A stretch of DNA of 64,000 bases from an uncultured Campylobacterales bacterium (GTDB taxonomy: Bacteria > Campylobacterota > Campylobacteria > Campylobacterales > Arcobacteraceae): positions 37,037-101,036 of the forward strand of contig CANNFB010000009.1 of the NCBI GenBank assembly GCA_947503785.1, written 5' to 3'. The stretch's first letter is position 1. Each line of letters starts with the position of its first letter. Of the stretch, positions 1-8,929 are shown in pieces. A program made the position numbers and the translations under genes. The notes under the pieces are model-generated. The model was not told where the DNA came from. It made no database searches and was given only the letters and a program-made list of their open reading frames with translations.

Positions 1-54
1 AAAGATGAGAATAAAAATAATACTAATAAAAAATACTTCAATATGATACCTTAG
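1..54 (+). CDS. Possible 3' end of an upstream gene (partial)
   Basis: Frame 1 is open from the window edge to a TAG stop at 52-54 and would encode a lysine- and asparagine-rich tail ending in Asn-Met-Ile-Pro. A second plus frame is also open until base 45, so the call rests only on the absence of a stop over 17 codons. The product cannot be named. Confidence 0.25.
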   Translation, partial: KDENKNNTNKKYFNMIP

Positions 55-96
55 GCTTAATTCTAAATATTTTATCCTAAATTTAATAAAAAAAGG

Positions 97-102
97 TATA
101 AT
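97..102 (+). promoter_or_regulatory. Likely -10 element of the flagellar operon promoter
   Basis: A perfect TATAAT lies 33 bases upstream of the TTG start of the first flagellar-operon gene, in an AT-rich gap that follows the last possible upstream stop. No clear -35 box is visible, which is usual for sigma-70 promoters of Campylobacterota. I see no sigma-54 GG/GC pattern here. Confidence 0.45.
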
Positions 103-134
103 CATATTAATAAAATTTATTACAGGGCATTGAT

Positions 135-1082
135 TTGAATATTTATATTTATGGTAATAATAGTTTTAAAAAAGAAATTCATGAAACTTTAGAACATGCA
201 AATATAAAATTCAAGTTAGATAGTGATAGTAAAATTGAAGATATACTTAGTCTTGAGTTACTAAAATCAACTATAGAGGCAAGTCCTAATGATATTTATT
301 TAATTGATGATGAAAAAATAATCAAAAAAAATGCAATTTCTCAAAAAATAAAATTTTTAAGTCCAAAAGATGGGATTGAAGAAGATTTCTTATTAGATAA
401 TGGTATAGCTGATATCTCAGTTGATTCTTTAAAAGAGATACCTAAATATATTCTAAAAAAACATGAACAGCAAAAAGAACTAGAGCCAAATATTCAAAAC
501 TCAATAATTAATATTGTTGATGAAGCTTATGAAAATGATGAAGATGATTTTGATATTGAGTTAGATGATGAATTAGCACAACTTCTTTCAAGTGCAGATG
601 TGGAAGAAAAAAAGATAGAAAATATTAATTTAGACGAACTTGAAGGTTTGATAAATGATGAAGATAGTTCGAATCCTGAACTATCAAAAGATGAATTAGC
701 CTCTATGATTAATTTTGAAGAAGATTTTGGCTTAAATAATATAAAATCTGATTATGATGATGAAGAATTGTTTCAAGAAGAAAAAGTTCAAGAAGTAAAA
801 GAAAATAGTGAATTTGATTTTAAGAAAGAAGAAAACATAATTTTAGAAGAATCTATACAAGGAGATGATATGTCTAGTGATTTTTCAGAACTTGATTCCT
901 TAAATGAACAAGATGTTTTAAGTGCGTTATCAAGTATTGATAGCCCAATAGTTACTACAACGAATAATACAAATAATCAAAAAGTTGAAGTTTCAAGTTC
1001 TAATGTGAATGATATTGCAGAATTAATATCAAAACTATTAAATAATAAAACTTTAGAAATCACAATAAAAATAAAAGATTAA
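135..1082 (+). CDS. Highly acidic protein, first gene of the flagellar operon
   Basis: I do not recognise a known domain. The 315-residue protein starts at TTG; no in-frame ATG lies nearby upstream. The first ~100 residues look like a small globular fold (beta-alpha, ending near a KYIL helix). Residues 130-260 are dominated by Asp and Glu with repeated short acidic blocks (for example around DEDDFDIELDDELAQLL), and a final ~35-residue segment ends in a basic strand. No signal peptide or membrane segment is visible, so it is probably cytoplasmic. Its stop is separated by one base from the GTG of fliQ, so it is cotranscribed with flagellar export and basal-body genes. A flagellar or chemotaxis-associated role is inferred from position only. 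Confidence 0.7.
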   Translation: MNIYIYGNNSFKKEIHETLEHANIKFKLDSDSKIEDILSLELLKSTIEASPNDIYLIDDEKIIKKNAISQKIKFLSPKDGIEEDFLLDNGIADISVDSLKEIPKYILKKHEQQKELEPNIQNSIINIVDEAYENDEDDFDIELDDELAQLLSSADVEEKKIENINLDELEGLINDEDSSNPELSKDELASMINFEEDFGLNNIKSDYDDEELFQEEKVQEVKENSEFDFKKEENIILEESIQGDDMSSDFSELDSLNEQDVLSALSSIDSPIVTTTNNTNNQKVEVSSSNVNDIAELISKLLNNKTLEITIKIKD

Positions 1083-1083
1083 T

Positions 1084-1344
1084 GTGGATTTAATTGGAAT
1101 TGCTGAAAATACAGTAAAAATTATTCTAATCTTAGGGTTACCATCATTACTTGTTAGCATGGTGATAGGTTTAGTGATTTCTATTTTTCAAGCAGTTACT
1201 CAAGTTAGTGATGCTTCGCTTAGTTTTGTTCCAAAAGTTGTATTTGTATCTGCTTTTATTTTGATTTCCCTACCTTGGATTGGAGATAATATTGAAACTT
1301 ATACAAAAGACTTATGGGATTTAATATTAGTTTTTGGTAACTAA
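1084..1344 (+). CDS. fliQ: Flagellar export apparatus protein FliQ
   Basis: FliQ is an inner-membrane subunit of the flagellar type III export gate, forming a spiral with FliP and FliR. The 86-residue length is normal for the family. Two hydrophobic helices are visible (about residues 12-35 and 52-75), with the family-typical GLVISIFQAVTQ segment between them and a PKV stretch before the second helix. The start is GTG, one base after the stop of the acidic protein, and the next gene follows after two bases, so translation is probably coupled. fliP and fliR are not in this window. Confidence 0.93.
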   Translation: MDLIGIAENTVKIILILGLPSLLVSMVIGLVISIFQAVTQVSDASLSFVPKVVFVSAFILISLPWIGDNIETYTKDLWDLILVFGN

Positions 1345-1346
1345 AA

Positions 1347-1751
1347 ATGATTGATCAATTATATAATCTAAAAAAAACTCAAACAGACCAAAGATTGATG
1401 CAAAAAGGTCAACTACTATCAAAGATAGAAAGAATTGATGCAGAAGTAATAATTACAAAAACACAAATGGATACAGCTACAGTTCAAAAGTTTGGAGCAA
1501 TTTCAGATTTTGCAGTTTTACAAATGCATAAGAATACAATGAAATTACATATATCAAAACTAGAGGTTCAAAAAAATAATCTAAAACAAGAATTAGAATT
1601 ACTAATAAAAGATATAATAGAATTACAAAAAGAAACAGAACAGTTTGGATATATTTTAGAAGAACAAAGACAAGAAACAATAAAAAGAATTTTAGTAGCA
1701 GAAGAAGAAGAAGCAAATGAATATATTCAAAGTAAATATATATCAGGATAA
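1347..1751 (+). CDS. FliJ-like coiled-coil protein
   Basis: A 134-residue protein that is almost entirely heptad-rich helix, with Lys, Glu and Gln dominating from residue 20 to the end. Size (FliJ is about 140-150 residues), coiled-coil content and place between fliQ and a MotE-like gene all fit FliJ, the soluble stalk-like factor of the flagellar export ATPase. FliJ proteins diverge so far in sequence that similarity alone cannot prove it. No signal peptide is present, which fits a cytoplasmic protein. It begins two bases after fliQ ends and is followed by 11 bases before the next gene. Confidence 0.6.
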   Translation: MIDQLYNLKKTQTDQRLMQKGQLLSKIERIDAEVIITKTQMDTATVQKFGAISDFAVLQMHKNTMKLHISKLEVQKNNLKQELELLIKDIIELQKETEQFGYILEEQRQETIKRILVAEEEEANEYIQSKYISG

Positions 1752-1762
1752 AGGGTTATACA

Positions 1763-2251
1763 TTGTTTAATAAAGTAGTTATTTTTTTATTATTTTCTAC
1801 TATATTGTTTTCTGAAAATGAAACAAGTAGTACATTAATAAAACAAAGAATTGAAGTAAAAGAATTAAAAAAAGAATTAAATTCTTTCTATAACCAAAAA
1901 GAAAAAGAGTATCAAGATAGAAAAAAAGAGTTAGAAACGATACTTGATCAAATCAAAAGAGAAAAAGCTAAAATCCAAGCTTTACATGATAAAAACCTCT
2001 CAATCTTACAAGATATGACTGAAACAGTGAATAGTAAAACTGCAAAAATTTATAATTCTATGAAGCCTAAAATTTCTGCTTCAATTTTTAATGAAATGAT
2101 TAGTGATGGAAGAATTGAAGATGTTTTTGATATAATCTTAAAATTAAAAGAAAAGAATGTAACATTATTAATGAAATATTTAAGTGTTCCAAATGCGGCA
2201 CAATTAACATTAATGCTTGAGAATTTTAAAGTAGATGACAATAAGGAATAA
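1763..2251 (+). CDS. MotE-like periplasmic flagellar protein (PDP family)
   Basis: A 162-residue protein with a short N-terminal hydrophobic signal (about residues 5-17), a charged coiled coil (residues 25-85) and a C-terminal helical domain of the MgtE-N/FliG-like type (residues 100-155, motif NEMISDGRIEDVF then MKYLSVPNAAQL). In Campylobacterota, proteins of this build are exported chaperones of motility proteins such as MotC/FlgX partners. The start is TTG with GGG upstream (AAAGGG, about 7 bases before). It lies in the flagellar operon, two bases before fliL. The family assignment is good; the partner protein is inferred. Confidence 0.65.
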   Translation: MFNKVVIFLLFSTILFSENETSSTLIKQRIEVKELKKELNSFYNQKEKEYQDRKKELETILDQIKREKAKIQALHDKNLSILQDMTETVNSKTAKIYNSMKPKISASIFNEMISDGRIEDVFDIILKLKEKNVTLLMKYLSVPNAAQLTLMLENFKVDDNKE

Positions 2252-2253
2252 CA

Positions 2254-2793
2254 ATGGCTGAAGAAGAAAACAAAGAAGAAGCAAAAAGTTCAGGTGGTGG
2301 AAAAGGTATAATTATAGTACTAATTGCATTAGTTGTGATTTTATTATTAGCAGTTGGTGGTGGAGCTTATTTCTTATATTCTCAAGGTATGTTCTCCCCT
2401 AAAGATTCAGGGTCTGGCGATGAGATGGTTAAGAAAGAAGAAACTGGTGATTCTAAAGAAACATTTAAAGCTAATATTGATGACTTAGTTTTAAATATTA
2501 CGAATGCTAAAGGGAAAGAAAAGTTAATGAAACTGTCTTTTGCTGTTAAGAGTGTTGAGCCTACGATTGCTGTAATAATGGAAGAGTATCGAGCAGAAGT
2601 TATTGATGTTGTTATTAATCAAATTAGTGCTAGAAGTTCTGAAGAGTTGTTGACTGTTGGTGGAAAAGCTTTATTAAAAGAAGAGCTATTAGAAGAAATT
2701 AATAGTATTATTAATGAAGTAACATCTAATAATGAAGAAGTGAAAGCAAATAGTATTAAAAAAATATTATTTACAACTTTTGTAATAAAATAG
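2254..2793 (+). CDS. fliL: Flagellar basal body-associated protein FliL
   Basis: FliL surrounds the stator units at the basal body and supports torque generation. The 179-residue protein has a short charged cytoplasmic start with a Gly-rich stretch, one transmembrane helix (about residues 19-43) and a periplasmic stomatin-like domain (about residues 70-179) that shows the family pattern of a conserved beta strand DDLVLNITN followed by a long helix with EEYRAEVIDVVINQIS. Length is normal. It starts two bases after the MotE-like gene and is followed by another single-pass protein. Confidence 0.88.
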   Translation: MAEEENKEEAKSSGGGKGIIIVLIALVVILLLAVGGGAYFLYSQGMFSPKDSGSGDEMVKKEETGDSKETFKANIDDLVLNITNAKGKEKLMKLSFAVKSVEPTIAVIMEEYRAEVIDVVINQISARSSEELLTVGGKALLKEELLEEINSIINEVTSNNEEVKANSIKKILFTTFVIK

Positions 2794-2797
2794 AATT

Positions 2798-3226
2798 ATG
2801 ATAGTAGCTGTAAAAAGAAATAAAAAACAAAAAGTAATAAAGTTCATTTCTTTAGCTGTCTTAGTAGCTATGTTTACTGGCTACTATTTTTATATGAGTA
2901 AAGAGTTTGAAGAAAAACAAAGAATTGAACTTGAAACAAAAAAAGCAGAAAAATTAGAAGCTTTAGAAACAAAAAAATATAAAAAAAGTTTAGAAAAAGC
3001 GATTCTTACAGAAATAGAAAAAGCTGTAGATTTAATAGGTCAGAAATATATACAACATGTTAAAATTATTGAAAATAAAGTTGTAATAATTTGTAAGCCT
3101 AAAACGAATTTAGATGCCCTAAAAGTTAGATATGGAACTATGGCTTTAATAAAAAATACGCTAAATGAAATTATTATTGCAATTGATGTTAAATATATTG
3201 TTAAGAGTAGATTAGATGAAAAATAG
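2798..3226 (+). CDS. Single-pass membrane protein of the flagellar operon
   Basis: The function is unknown. The 142-residue protein has a basic N-terminus, one transmembrane helix (about residues 15-33), a charged helix rich in Glu and Lys (residues 35-70) and a small alpha/beta domain of about 65 residues. The topology is like FliL, with most of the protein outside the membrane, so it may be another basal-body or stator accessory protein. It overlaps flgH by 11 bases, which implies translational coupling. The role is inferred from its operon position alone. Confidence 0.65.
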   Translation: MIVAVKRNKKQKVIKFISLAVLVAMFTGYYFYMSKEFEEKQRIELETKKAEKLEALETKKYKKSLEKAILTEIEKAVDLIGQKYIQHVKIIENKVVIICKPKTNLDALKVRYGTMALIKNTLNEIIIAIDVKYIVKSRLDEK

Positions 3227-3923
3227 TATATTCTTAGTATCAATAGCTTTTTTATTTACAGCTTGTGGTGTTTTGCCTAAGCAAGAAATTAACTTTACAA
3301 AACCAAAAATTCAAATTCCAAAAAAAATTCCAGCACCAAAAAATAATAAAGGTTCATTATATTCTATGCAAGGGGCTTCTTTATTTGCAGATAAAAAAGA
3401 CTTGCAAGTTGGTGATATAATTCAGATTAATATTAGTGAGTCTTTATCTGCTGATTCAAATGATAAAAGAGAGTTAACTAGTACAAGAGCAAATAAACTA
3501 GGTGGTGGAATTTTAGCTGGAACAGGAACTAATGTTTTAAATGGAACTGTTAATAATTTAGCTAATAAATTAAATGGGACCTTAGGTGTTGATTTTAGTA
3601 CAAATAGTTCCTCTTCAGATAAAGGTGCAGTTAAAACACAATTTGATGAAACTTTTGAAACAGTAATTTCTGCAATTATTGAAGAAACTTATCAAAATGG
3701 TAATTATTTTATAAAAGGTTCAAAAGAACTATTAATTGATGGACAAAAACAAGAAATTATTATAAGTGGAGTTATAAGACCTTATGATATTAGCTCAGAT
3801 AATTCAATTAGTTCTTCTCAAATGGCTAATTTGAAAGTGCTTTATGACAAAGAAGGTCAAGAAGCAGATATCTTGGATACACCATGGGGAACAAGATTAT
3901 TTAGAGCAATTTGGCCATTTTAA
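3216..3923 (+). CDS. flgH: Flagellar L-ring lipoprotein FlgH
   Basis: FlgH forms the outer-membrane L ring around the flagellar rod. The 235-residue precursor has a lipoprotein signal with the lipobox FTAC, giving Cys17 as the lipidated residue. The family features follow: GSLYSMQGASLFADKKDL near residue 45, LQVGDIIQINISE, and the C-terminal GTRLFRAIWPF. Length is normal. The start overlaps the previous gene by 11 bases; 56 bases separate it from flgK. The matching P-ring gene flgI is not in this window. Confidence 0.95.
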   Translation: MKNSIFLVSIAFLFTACGVLPKQEINFTKPKIQIPKKIPAPKNNKGSLYSMQGASLFADKKDLQVGDIIQINISESLSADSNDKRELTSTRANKLGGGILAGTGTNVLNGTVNNLANKLNGTLGVDFSTNSSSSDKGAVKTQFDETFETVISAIIEETYQNGNYFIKGSKELLIDGQKQEIIISGVIRPYDISSDNSISSSQMANLKVLYDKEGQEADILDTPWGTRLFRAIWPF

Positions 3924-3979
3924 TCTAATTTTAAGAATTGTAATGCAATAATTAGTTATCTTATCCTAAAGGAGTCTCA

Positions 3980-5890
3980 ATGCTAGGTACATTAAATGTT
4001 TCACATTCAGGACTAAATGCTGCTAAAGTAGCAGTTGAAAACGTATCAAATAATATTGCTAATGAGAATACTCCAGGATACAAAAAAAGAGTAGTACAAC
4101 TTAGTGAGTTAGATCAAAGTGATAATAGAGTAACTGGAAGAGGTGTTGATTCTAGTACAGCTTATAGAATCACTTCTCAATATATGTATGAGAATATATT
4201 AACTGAAAACTCAAAACTAAATCAATATGAAAAATTATCTTCAACATTAGCTAATGTTGAGTCAGCATTTAAAGAAACAGAAAATAGTGGTTTTTCTGCT
4301 GATTTAAATAGATATCTGCAATCTGTTGAAAACTTAAGAACTAATCCAAACTCAGAAGTTGCAAGAACTACTTTAAAAAATGAAGGTAATACTTTAGTAG
4401 AATCTTTACAAAATATTTATTCAAGCATTGAAAAACAAGAATCTTTAGAAAGAGAAGATTTAAGTAATAATGTTACAAAAATAAATGATATTCTTCAAGA
4501 AATTGGACATGTAAATGAAAAGCTTAGTCAATACAACTCACCTTCAAATGATCTTTTAGATAAAAGAGATCAATTAGAAAAAGAATTATCAATGTATATT
4601 GATGTTGATGTAAGAACTGAATTTGGCGAATATGAACTAAAAATAGCAGGAACAACTGCTGTAAGATACAGTACAAATGTTAGAGCTTTAGAAATTAAAG
4701 AAGAAAAAACTCCTCAAATAGACAAATATGTAAATAATATTGATGGCTCGAATATTATCGATATTAATGATATTGATGCTGATGATATAATTACTTATAA
4801 AATAAATAATGAACTTGAAGTTAGTGTTAAAATTGGAGATGATTCAGGTTTTGATTTAGATGGTGATGGCGCTAATGATATAATTACTTCTGATAATTAT
4901 ATTAGAGTATTAGCTGAGAAAATCAATACAACTACAGGAATAAGTAGTTTAGTTGAAGCACATAATGGAAACTATAAAGTTAATGAAAATGGTGAGAAAG
5001 AAGAAGTTTATCCAGGACAAGATAACTTTTTATTAATTGAATCAAAAGTTGATGGACCAGATGGAAATTTTGAAGGTAGAATTACAGTTGTTAAAAAAAC
5101 TTTGGATATTACGGATAACACTTTAACAATAAATGATAAAGCTAATTATTTTGCAGATGATGATTATAGTAGTGAATCCGAATCTAGAACATTTTTAAGT
5201 ATTTATGATAGTGAAATTACTGTTAAAAGTGGAATTCTAAAACCACAAATAGATAATTTGGATTCAACATCATATAATAATAAAATCCAAAACTATAAAG
5301 ATAAGTTAGACTCATTTGCACAAACATTAAGTGATTTAACTGATAATTACATAAAAACTGATGAAGGCGATGATAGATATGATGGGTATATATATGGAGA
5401 TACAAGTGTAGATTCTCTTAAAGTTCCTGTAGTTACGGACCCTATTACACCTGATTATACAAATAGTGACATTAATGAACTTAATTTATTTTCAGGTGGG
5501 AGTGTAATGTCTTTGAAGTTTAATGAAAACTCTGTAAATGATTTAGAGCAAAATGATTTAGATTACTTAGCCACTTTACAATGGAAAAAAGATATTTCAT
5601 ATACAGGAAAAGAACAAGAACCAGGTAATAATTCTGTTAGTTCTTTATCAGAATTTTTCCAAGATATCAGAATAAATGTATCCTCTGATAAAGAGAGTAA
5701 TGATTTTTTATTAAAAACTCAAGAGGGAGTTCAACAAGCCCTTGAAAATGCTCATGATCAATTAACAAAAGTTGATTCAGATGAGGAAATGATAAACTTA
5801 ATTAAATTCCAAGCTGCCTATAGTGCAAATGCTAAAATCATAACAGTTATTGATGAAATGTTACAAGTATTACTTGGATTAAAAAGATAA
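3980..5890 (+). CDS. flgK: Flagellar hook-associated protein 1 (FlgK)
   Basis: FlgK joins the hook to the filament. The 636-residue protein has the conserved N-terminal rod/hook motif (SGLNAAKVAVENVSNNIAN, residues 11-29) and the matching C-terminal helix (NLIKFQAAYSANAKII) that together form the coiled-coil tube domain. The middle part (about residues 240-520) is Asp- and Asn-rich with a calcium-loop-like DLDGDGAND, and is probably the surface-exposed variable region. The Shine-Dalgarno sequence AAAGGAG lies 7 bases before the ATG. fliD follows after 15 bases. Confidence 0.95.
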   Translation: MLGTLNVSHSGLNAAKVAVENVSNNIANENTPGYKKRVVQLSELDQSDNRVTGRGVDSSTAYRITSQYMYENILTENSKLNQYEKLSSTLANVESAFKETENSGFSADLNRYLQSVENLRTNPNSEVARTTLKNEGNTLVESLQNIYSSIEKQESLEREDLSNNVTKINDILQEIGHVNEKLSQYNSPSNDLLDKRDQLEKELSMYIDVDVRTEFGEYELKIAGTTAVRYSTNVRALEIKEEKTPQIDKYVNNIDGSNIIDINDIDADDIITYKINNELEVSVKIGDDSGFDLDGDGANDIITSDNYIRVLAEKINTTTGISSLVEAHNGNYKVNENGEKEEVYPGQDNFLLIESKVDGPDGNFEGRITVVKKTLDITDNTLTINDKANYFADDDYSSESESRTFLSIYDSEITVKSGILKPQIDNLDSTSYNNKIQNYKDKLDSFAQTLSDLTDNYIKTDEGDDRYDGYIYGDTSVDSLKVPVVTDPITPDYTNSDINELNLFSGGSVMSLKFNENSVNDLEQNDLDYLATLQWKKDISYTGKEQEPGNNSVSSLSEFFQDIRINVSSDKESNDFLLKTQEGVQQALENAHDQLTKVDSDEEMINLIKFQAAYSANAKIITVIDEMLQVLLGLKR

Positions 5891-5905
5891 TAGGAGGTAG
5901 AGATT

Positions 5906-7255
5906 ATGGCTGAAGGTATTTTAGGATTAGGGTCAGGGCAAGCGGCATCTTTAAATCAAGACTTAATTGATAAGTTAAAAACAGCAGAGAGAAAATCTAC
6001 TGTTGAGCCACTTGAAACAAGTATAGAAAGTATTACAAGTGAAAAAGAAGTATTTACAACTATTGATGATAAAGTTAGTGAAGTTTTAGATGCGATAAAA
6101 GTATTTGATCTATTTACTTTAAGTGGCTCGACTGCTTTTGATCAAAAATCTGCAACTGCAACAGGTGATTCAGTTGTTTTTGACGCAGCTGACATTTCTT
6201 TATTAAATGAAGGTGTAACTACTGTTGATATTAAAAATCTAGCACAGAAAGACACATATCAATCAAATGATGTTAATGCAATAGTAAAAGATGAAGTTGT
6301 AGATTTAGGTATTTTGGATATTACAGTAGGCGGAATACCAACTTCAATTGATACTTCAGGTAAAACATATGAAGAACTTGCTTCAGAAATAGATAAAATA
6401 AGTGGAGTTAACGCTTCTTTAGAGCAAGTAGGTACTGATTCGTATAGGCTTGTATTAAAAAGTAGTGAGTCTGGTATTGATAATAAAATTGATATTAGTG
6501 ATAGTGCTGCAGGTAATGCACTTGGATTTGTAGGTATTGGTAATGAAGCAAATCATACTTTAGTAGCACAAGATATGAAAGCTTTAGTTGATGGTATTGA
6601 ATATAATGTTTCATCAAATACTTTAGAAGTGGATGGCTTAAAAATAGCAGCAACAGAAACTGGAATTTCTAGTATTAATATCTCAAAAGATAATACTAGT
6701 ATTGAAAAAAGTATGAATACATTTATAGAAAAATATAATGAATTAGTAGCTTTAGTAGATACCGAAGTGTACTCAGCTGATTCTGATATTGCTGATAAAG
6801 CTGCATTAAAAGATATAGTAAATCAAATAAAAGATAAGTTATTTGGCTCTTATGGGACGAATTCAGATAAATCAGTATTTAGTTTTGGATTTGAATTAGG
6901 AAAAGATGGTTCACTTTCTTTAGATGCTGAAGTTTTTAATAAAGCTTTAGATGAAGATATAGATACGATAAAAGACTTATTTATTGGAAGTGCTGAGAAC
7001 AAAGGTTTAGGTACTCAAATAAAAGAGCTAATTGATAATATGGGATTCTCTGATGGTGTTATTGGTTTATATGAATCATCAATGAAAGAAAGAGAAACTA
7101 CATTAAATGAAGATAAAGACAAAGCAGAAGAAGCATTAAATGCTAAATATACAGCTTTAGCTGCTCAATTTGGTTCATATGCAGCGATTATTACACAATT
7201 TGAATCATCTTTTTCAGGTTTATCATTAATGATAGAACAATCAACTGCAAAATAA
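5906..7255 (+). CDS. fliD: Flagellar filament cap protein FliD
   Basis: FliD (hook-associated protein 2) caps the growing filament and folds flagellin. The 449-residue protein has the FliD N-terminal heptad region (residues 15-80), a central beta domain and a C-terminal coiled coil ending in TALAAQFGSYAAIITQFESSFSGL, where family members carry the conserved F-x-x-(L/M)-(D/E) cap interaction region. A strong Shine-Dalgarno GGAGG lies 9 bases before the ATG. Length is slightly short but normal for low-GC Campylobacterota. Confidence 0.92.
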   Translation: MAEGILGLGSGQAASLNQDLIDKLKTAERKSTVEPLETSIESITSEKEVFTTIDDKVSEVLDAIKVFDLFTLSGSTAFDQKSATATGDSVVFDAADISLLNEGVTTVDIKNLAQKDTYQSNDVNAIVKDEVVDLGILDITVGGIPTSIDTSGKTYEELASEIDKISGVNASLEQVGTDSYRLVLKSSESGIDNKIDISDSAAGNALGFVGIGNEANHTLVAQDMKALVDGIEYNVSSNTLEVDGLKIAATETGISSINISKDNTSIEKSMNTFIEKYNELVALVDTEVYSADSDIADKAALKDIVNQIKDKLFGSYGTNSDKSVFSFGFELGKDGSLSLDAEVFNKALDEDIDTIKDLFIGSAENKGLGTQIKELIDNMGFSDGVIGLYESSMKERETTLNEDKDKAEEALNAKYTALAAQFGSYAAIITQFESSFSGLSLMIEQSTAK

Positions 7256-7276
7256 GAATAAAAAATTATTTTATTC
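7256..7276 (+). terminator. Weak hairpin after fliD
   Basis: An 8-bp perfect inverted repeat GAATAAAA / TTTTATTC with a five-base loop directly follows the fliD stop and is followed by a T-rich stretch. Being entirely A/T except the terminal G-C pair, it would be a leaky terminator at best. Confidence 0.35.
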
Positions 7277-7347
7277 TTATTCTAAAGATATTTAAGTAAA
7301 GATATACTATACTACCTAAACAACATAATTAAATGGAGACCTAATAT

Positions 7348-7704
7348 ATGGGGATAGAAGCCTACAACCAACAAAATGCAGTATCAGATGATCCTTATGC
7401 ATTAATATTAAAACTTTACGAAGGGGTTATTAAATATTTATCTTTCGTAAAAAGTGCAATAGATGATGGAAATATTGAAGCAAAGTTTACATATATAAAT
7501 AAAGCAATTGCTATATTTGATGAATTAAGAAACGTTCTTGATTTTGATGGTGGAGATGTAGCATACTATTTAGATGGTTTATATTTATATCAAATAGAAA
7601 CACTATTTTCAGCTGGAGTTGATGATAATGTTAACTCAATAAATCAAGTAGTAAAAGTTACTCAAGGACTAATAGACGCATGGAAAGACGAAACTGGTCT
7701 GTAA
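7348..7704 (+). CDS. fliS: Flagellin export chaperone FliS
   Basis: FliS binds the C-terminus of flagellin in the cytoplasm and delivers it to the export gate. The 118-residue all-helical protein shows the family N-terminus (IEAYNQQNAVSDDPYALI, corresponding to the usual Y-x-x-x-x-v-x-t-a-s-P-x-x-L), LYEGVIKYLSFVKSAI, and the later IDELRNVLDF-like and YLYQIETLF stretches. A GGAG Shine-Dalgarno lies 8 bases upstream. The gap to fliD (92 bases) contains a TATACT that may serve as its own -10 element. Confidence 0.92.
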   Translation: MGIEAYNQQNAVSDDPYALILKLYEGVIKYLSFVKSAIDDGNIEAKFTYINKAIAIFDELRNVLDFDGGDVAYYLDGLYLYQIETLFSAGVDDNVNSINQVVKVTQGLIDAWKDETGL

Positions 7705-7949
7705 TAGCTCTTAAAGAATTAATTTATATTGATTCTTTAGACTCAAGTGAAAAAGCTGATTCTTTAGTTAAATGGCATAATAAATATCTTGAAGAAAATA
7801 ATATTCAAGATTTTGATTTAGAGCTTGAAGATTTAAAGTATTTACAAGAGCTTTTTTTTAAAAATATTAACTTTTTAAAAAATCACAAGGAAGAATCTAG
7901 ATTAGAACTTATAAAGATGAAAAAAGTGAAGAGATTTCTACAACATTAA
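7680..7949 (+). CDS. Small protein overlapping fliS, possible FliT-like chaperone
   Basis: An 89-residue helical, charged protein with no signal peptide. It begins 25 bases inside fliS in another frame and has no visible Shine-Dalgarno, so it would depend on translational coupling; no other start exists before Met79. It ends overlapping the convergent tilS by 12 bases. Size, helicity and position right after fliD-fliS fit FliT, the FliD chaperone, which is usually poorly conserved. I see no decisive motif, so the FliT idea is inference from position. Confidence 0.55.
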   Translation: MERRNWSVIALKELIYIDSLDSSEKADSLVKWHNKYLEENNIQDFDLELEDLKYLQELFFKNINFLKNHKEESRLELIKMKKVKRFLQH

Positions 7950-8918
7950 ATTTTTTAAATCTATTTCTTTTTCTTTTATATAAGCTCGAATATTCTTAGG
8001 TATTTTTTGTATTCTACACTTTTCTTTAAACTTTTTATCCATAATTTCATTTGATTTTGGACATATCCAAATAAAATCTTTTTTTATACTTATACAAATT
8101 TTATTAGATATTGTAATCTCTTTTTGTCTTAAGATTTCACTTCTTTGAGATTGTGAGAGTAATAAACCCCTTTTTTTTAATGATAAATCAACAAGTCTAA
8201 TATTTAAATTTTCATCATTCATATTTGTATATATTTCTAATTGAGATATTTGGTATAAAGCCTTATTTGCAATATTTAAAGAGTTGACATCTTTTTCTAA
8301 ATACTTAAAAGAGTTTTTCACACCTTCTTTATATTCATTTAAAAATTTATCTGAGAAGTTATGTCTAAAATAGTTTCTTTTATATTTTTCATCATAATTA
8401 CTTTTATCTATAAAATACTGAATATTATTTTCTTTTAGAAAACTCTCTAATTCATTCTTTGAGATTTCAAGTAAAGGTTTAAATGTTTTATAGAATTCAT
8501 TCTCTTCAAACTCTTTAAATCCAATAAGCTCAACTAATCCCGCGCCTTTGCTTAGTTGCATTAAAAACCATTCTAGTTTGTCATTAAGTTGATGTCCTGT
8601 TATTAAAGTATCGTAAGAGTTTTCTTTTATAATTTCTTTAAAAAAACTATATCTTATATCTCTTGCAGTTTTTTCAAAGTTAGATTTAGATTCTAACTGA
8701 GCTTCTTTGCAAAAGATTCTTTTATTATATTTTAAAGCTAAATCTTTTGCATATTGAAGTTCTTCTTTTGATTCTTCTCTTAGATTATAATTTACAATTG
8801 CAATATCAAAATCAATATTTTCTTTTAACATGATGAAAAATAATGCAGTAGAATCAATACCAGCAGAAAATGCTAGTAGGTTTTTTGATTCTTTTATTGC
8901 ACTAAAATTCAAGTTCAT
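7938..8918 (-). CDS. tilS: tRNA(Ile)-lysidine synthase TilS
   Basis: TilS converts C34 of the CAU-anticodon tRNA-Ile to lysidine with ATP and lysine, which changes decoding from AUG to AUA. The 326-residue protein has the PP-loop signature SAGIDSTA near residue 18 (the usual SGGxDS with Ala for the first Gly), the FFKEIIKENSYDTLITGHQLNDKLE region, and a short C-terminal domain. It is smaller than the E. coli enzyme (432 residues), as is normal for Campylobacterota. Its start lies 11 bases after the rimO stop, on the same strand. The heavy use of ATA codons in this genome makes the enzyme essential (inference). Confidence 0.93.
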   Translation of the reverse strand: MNLNFSAIKESKNLLAFSAGIDSTALFFIMLKENIDFDIAIVNYNLREESKEELQYAKDLALKYNKRIFCKEAQLESKSNFEKTARDIRYSFFKEIIKENSYDTLITGHQLNDKLEWFLMQLSKGAGLVELIGFKEFEENEFYKTFKPLLEISKNELESFLKENNIQYFIDKSNYDEKYKRNYFRHNFSDKFLNEYKEGVKNSFKYLEKDVNSLNIANKALYQISQLEIYTNMNDENLNIRLVDLSLKKRGLLLSQSQRSEILRQKEITISNKICISIKKDFIWICPKSNEIMDKKFKEKCRIQKIPKNIRAYIKEKEIDLKNLML

Positions 8919-8929
8919 ATATTTATGAT

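Noticed and set aside
1477-1716. Antisense frame rich in Leu opposite the FliJ-like gene
   Set aside because: It is the reverse complement of Lys/Glu-rich coiled-coil codons and has no ribosome-binding site or neighbour support.
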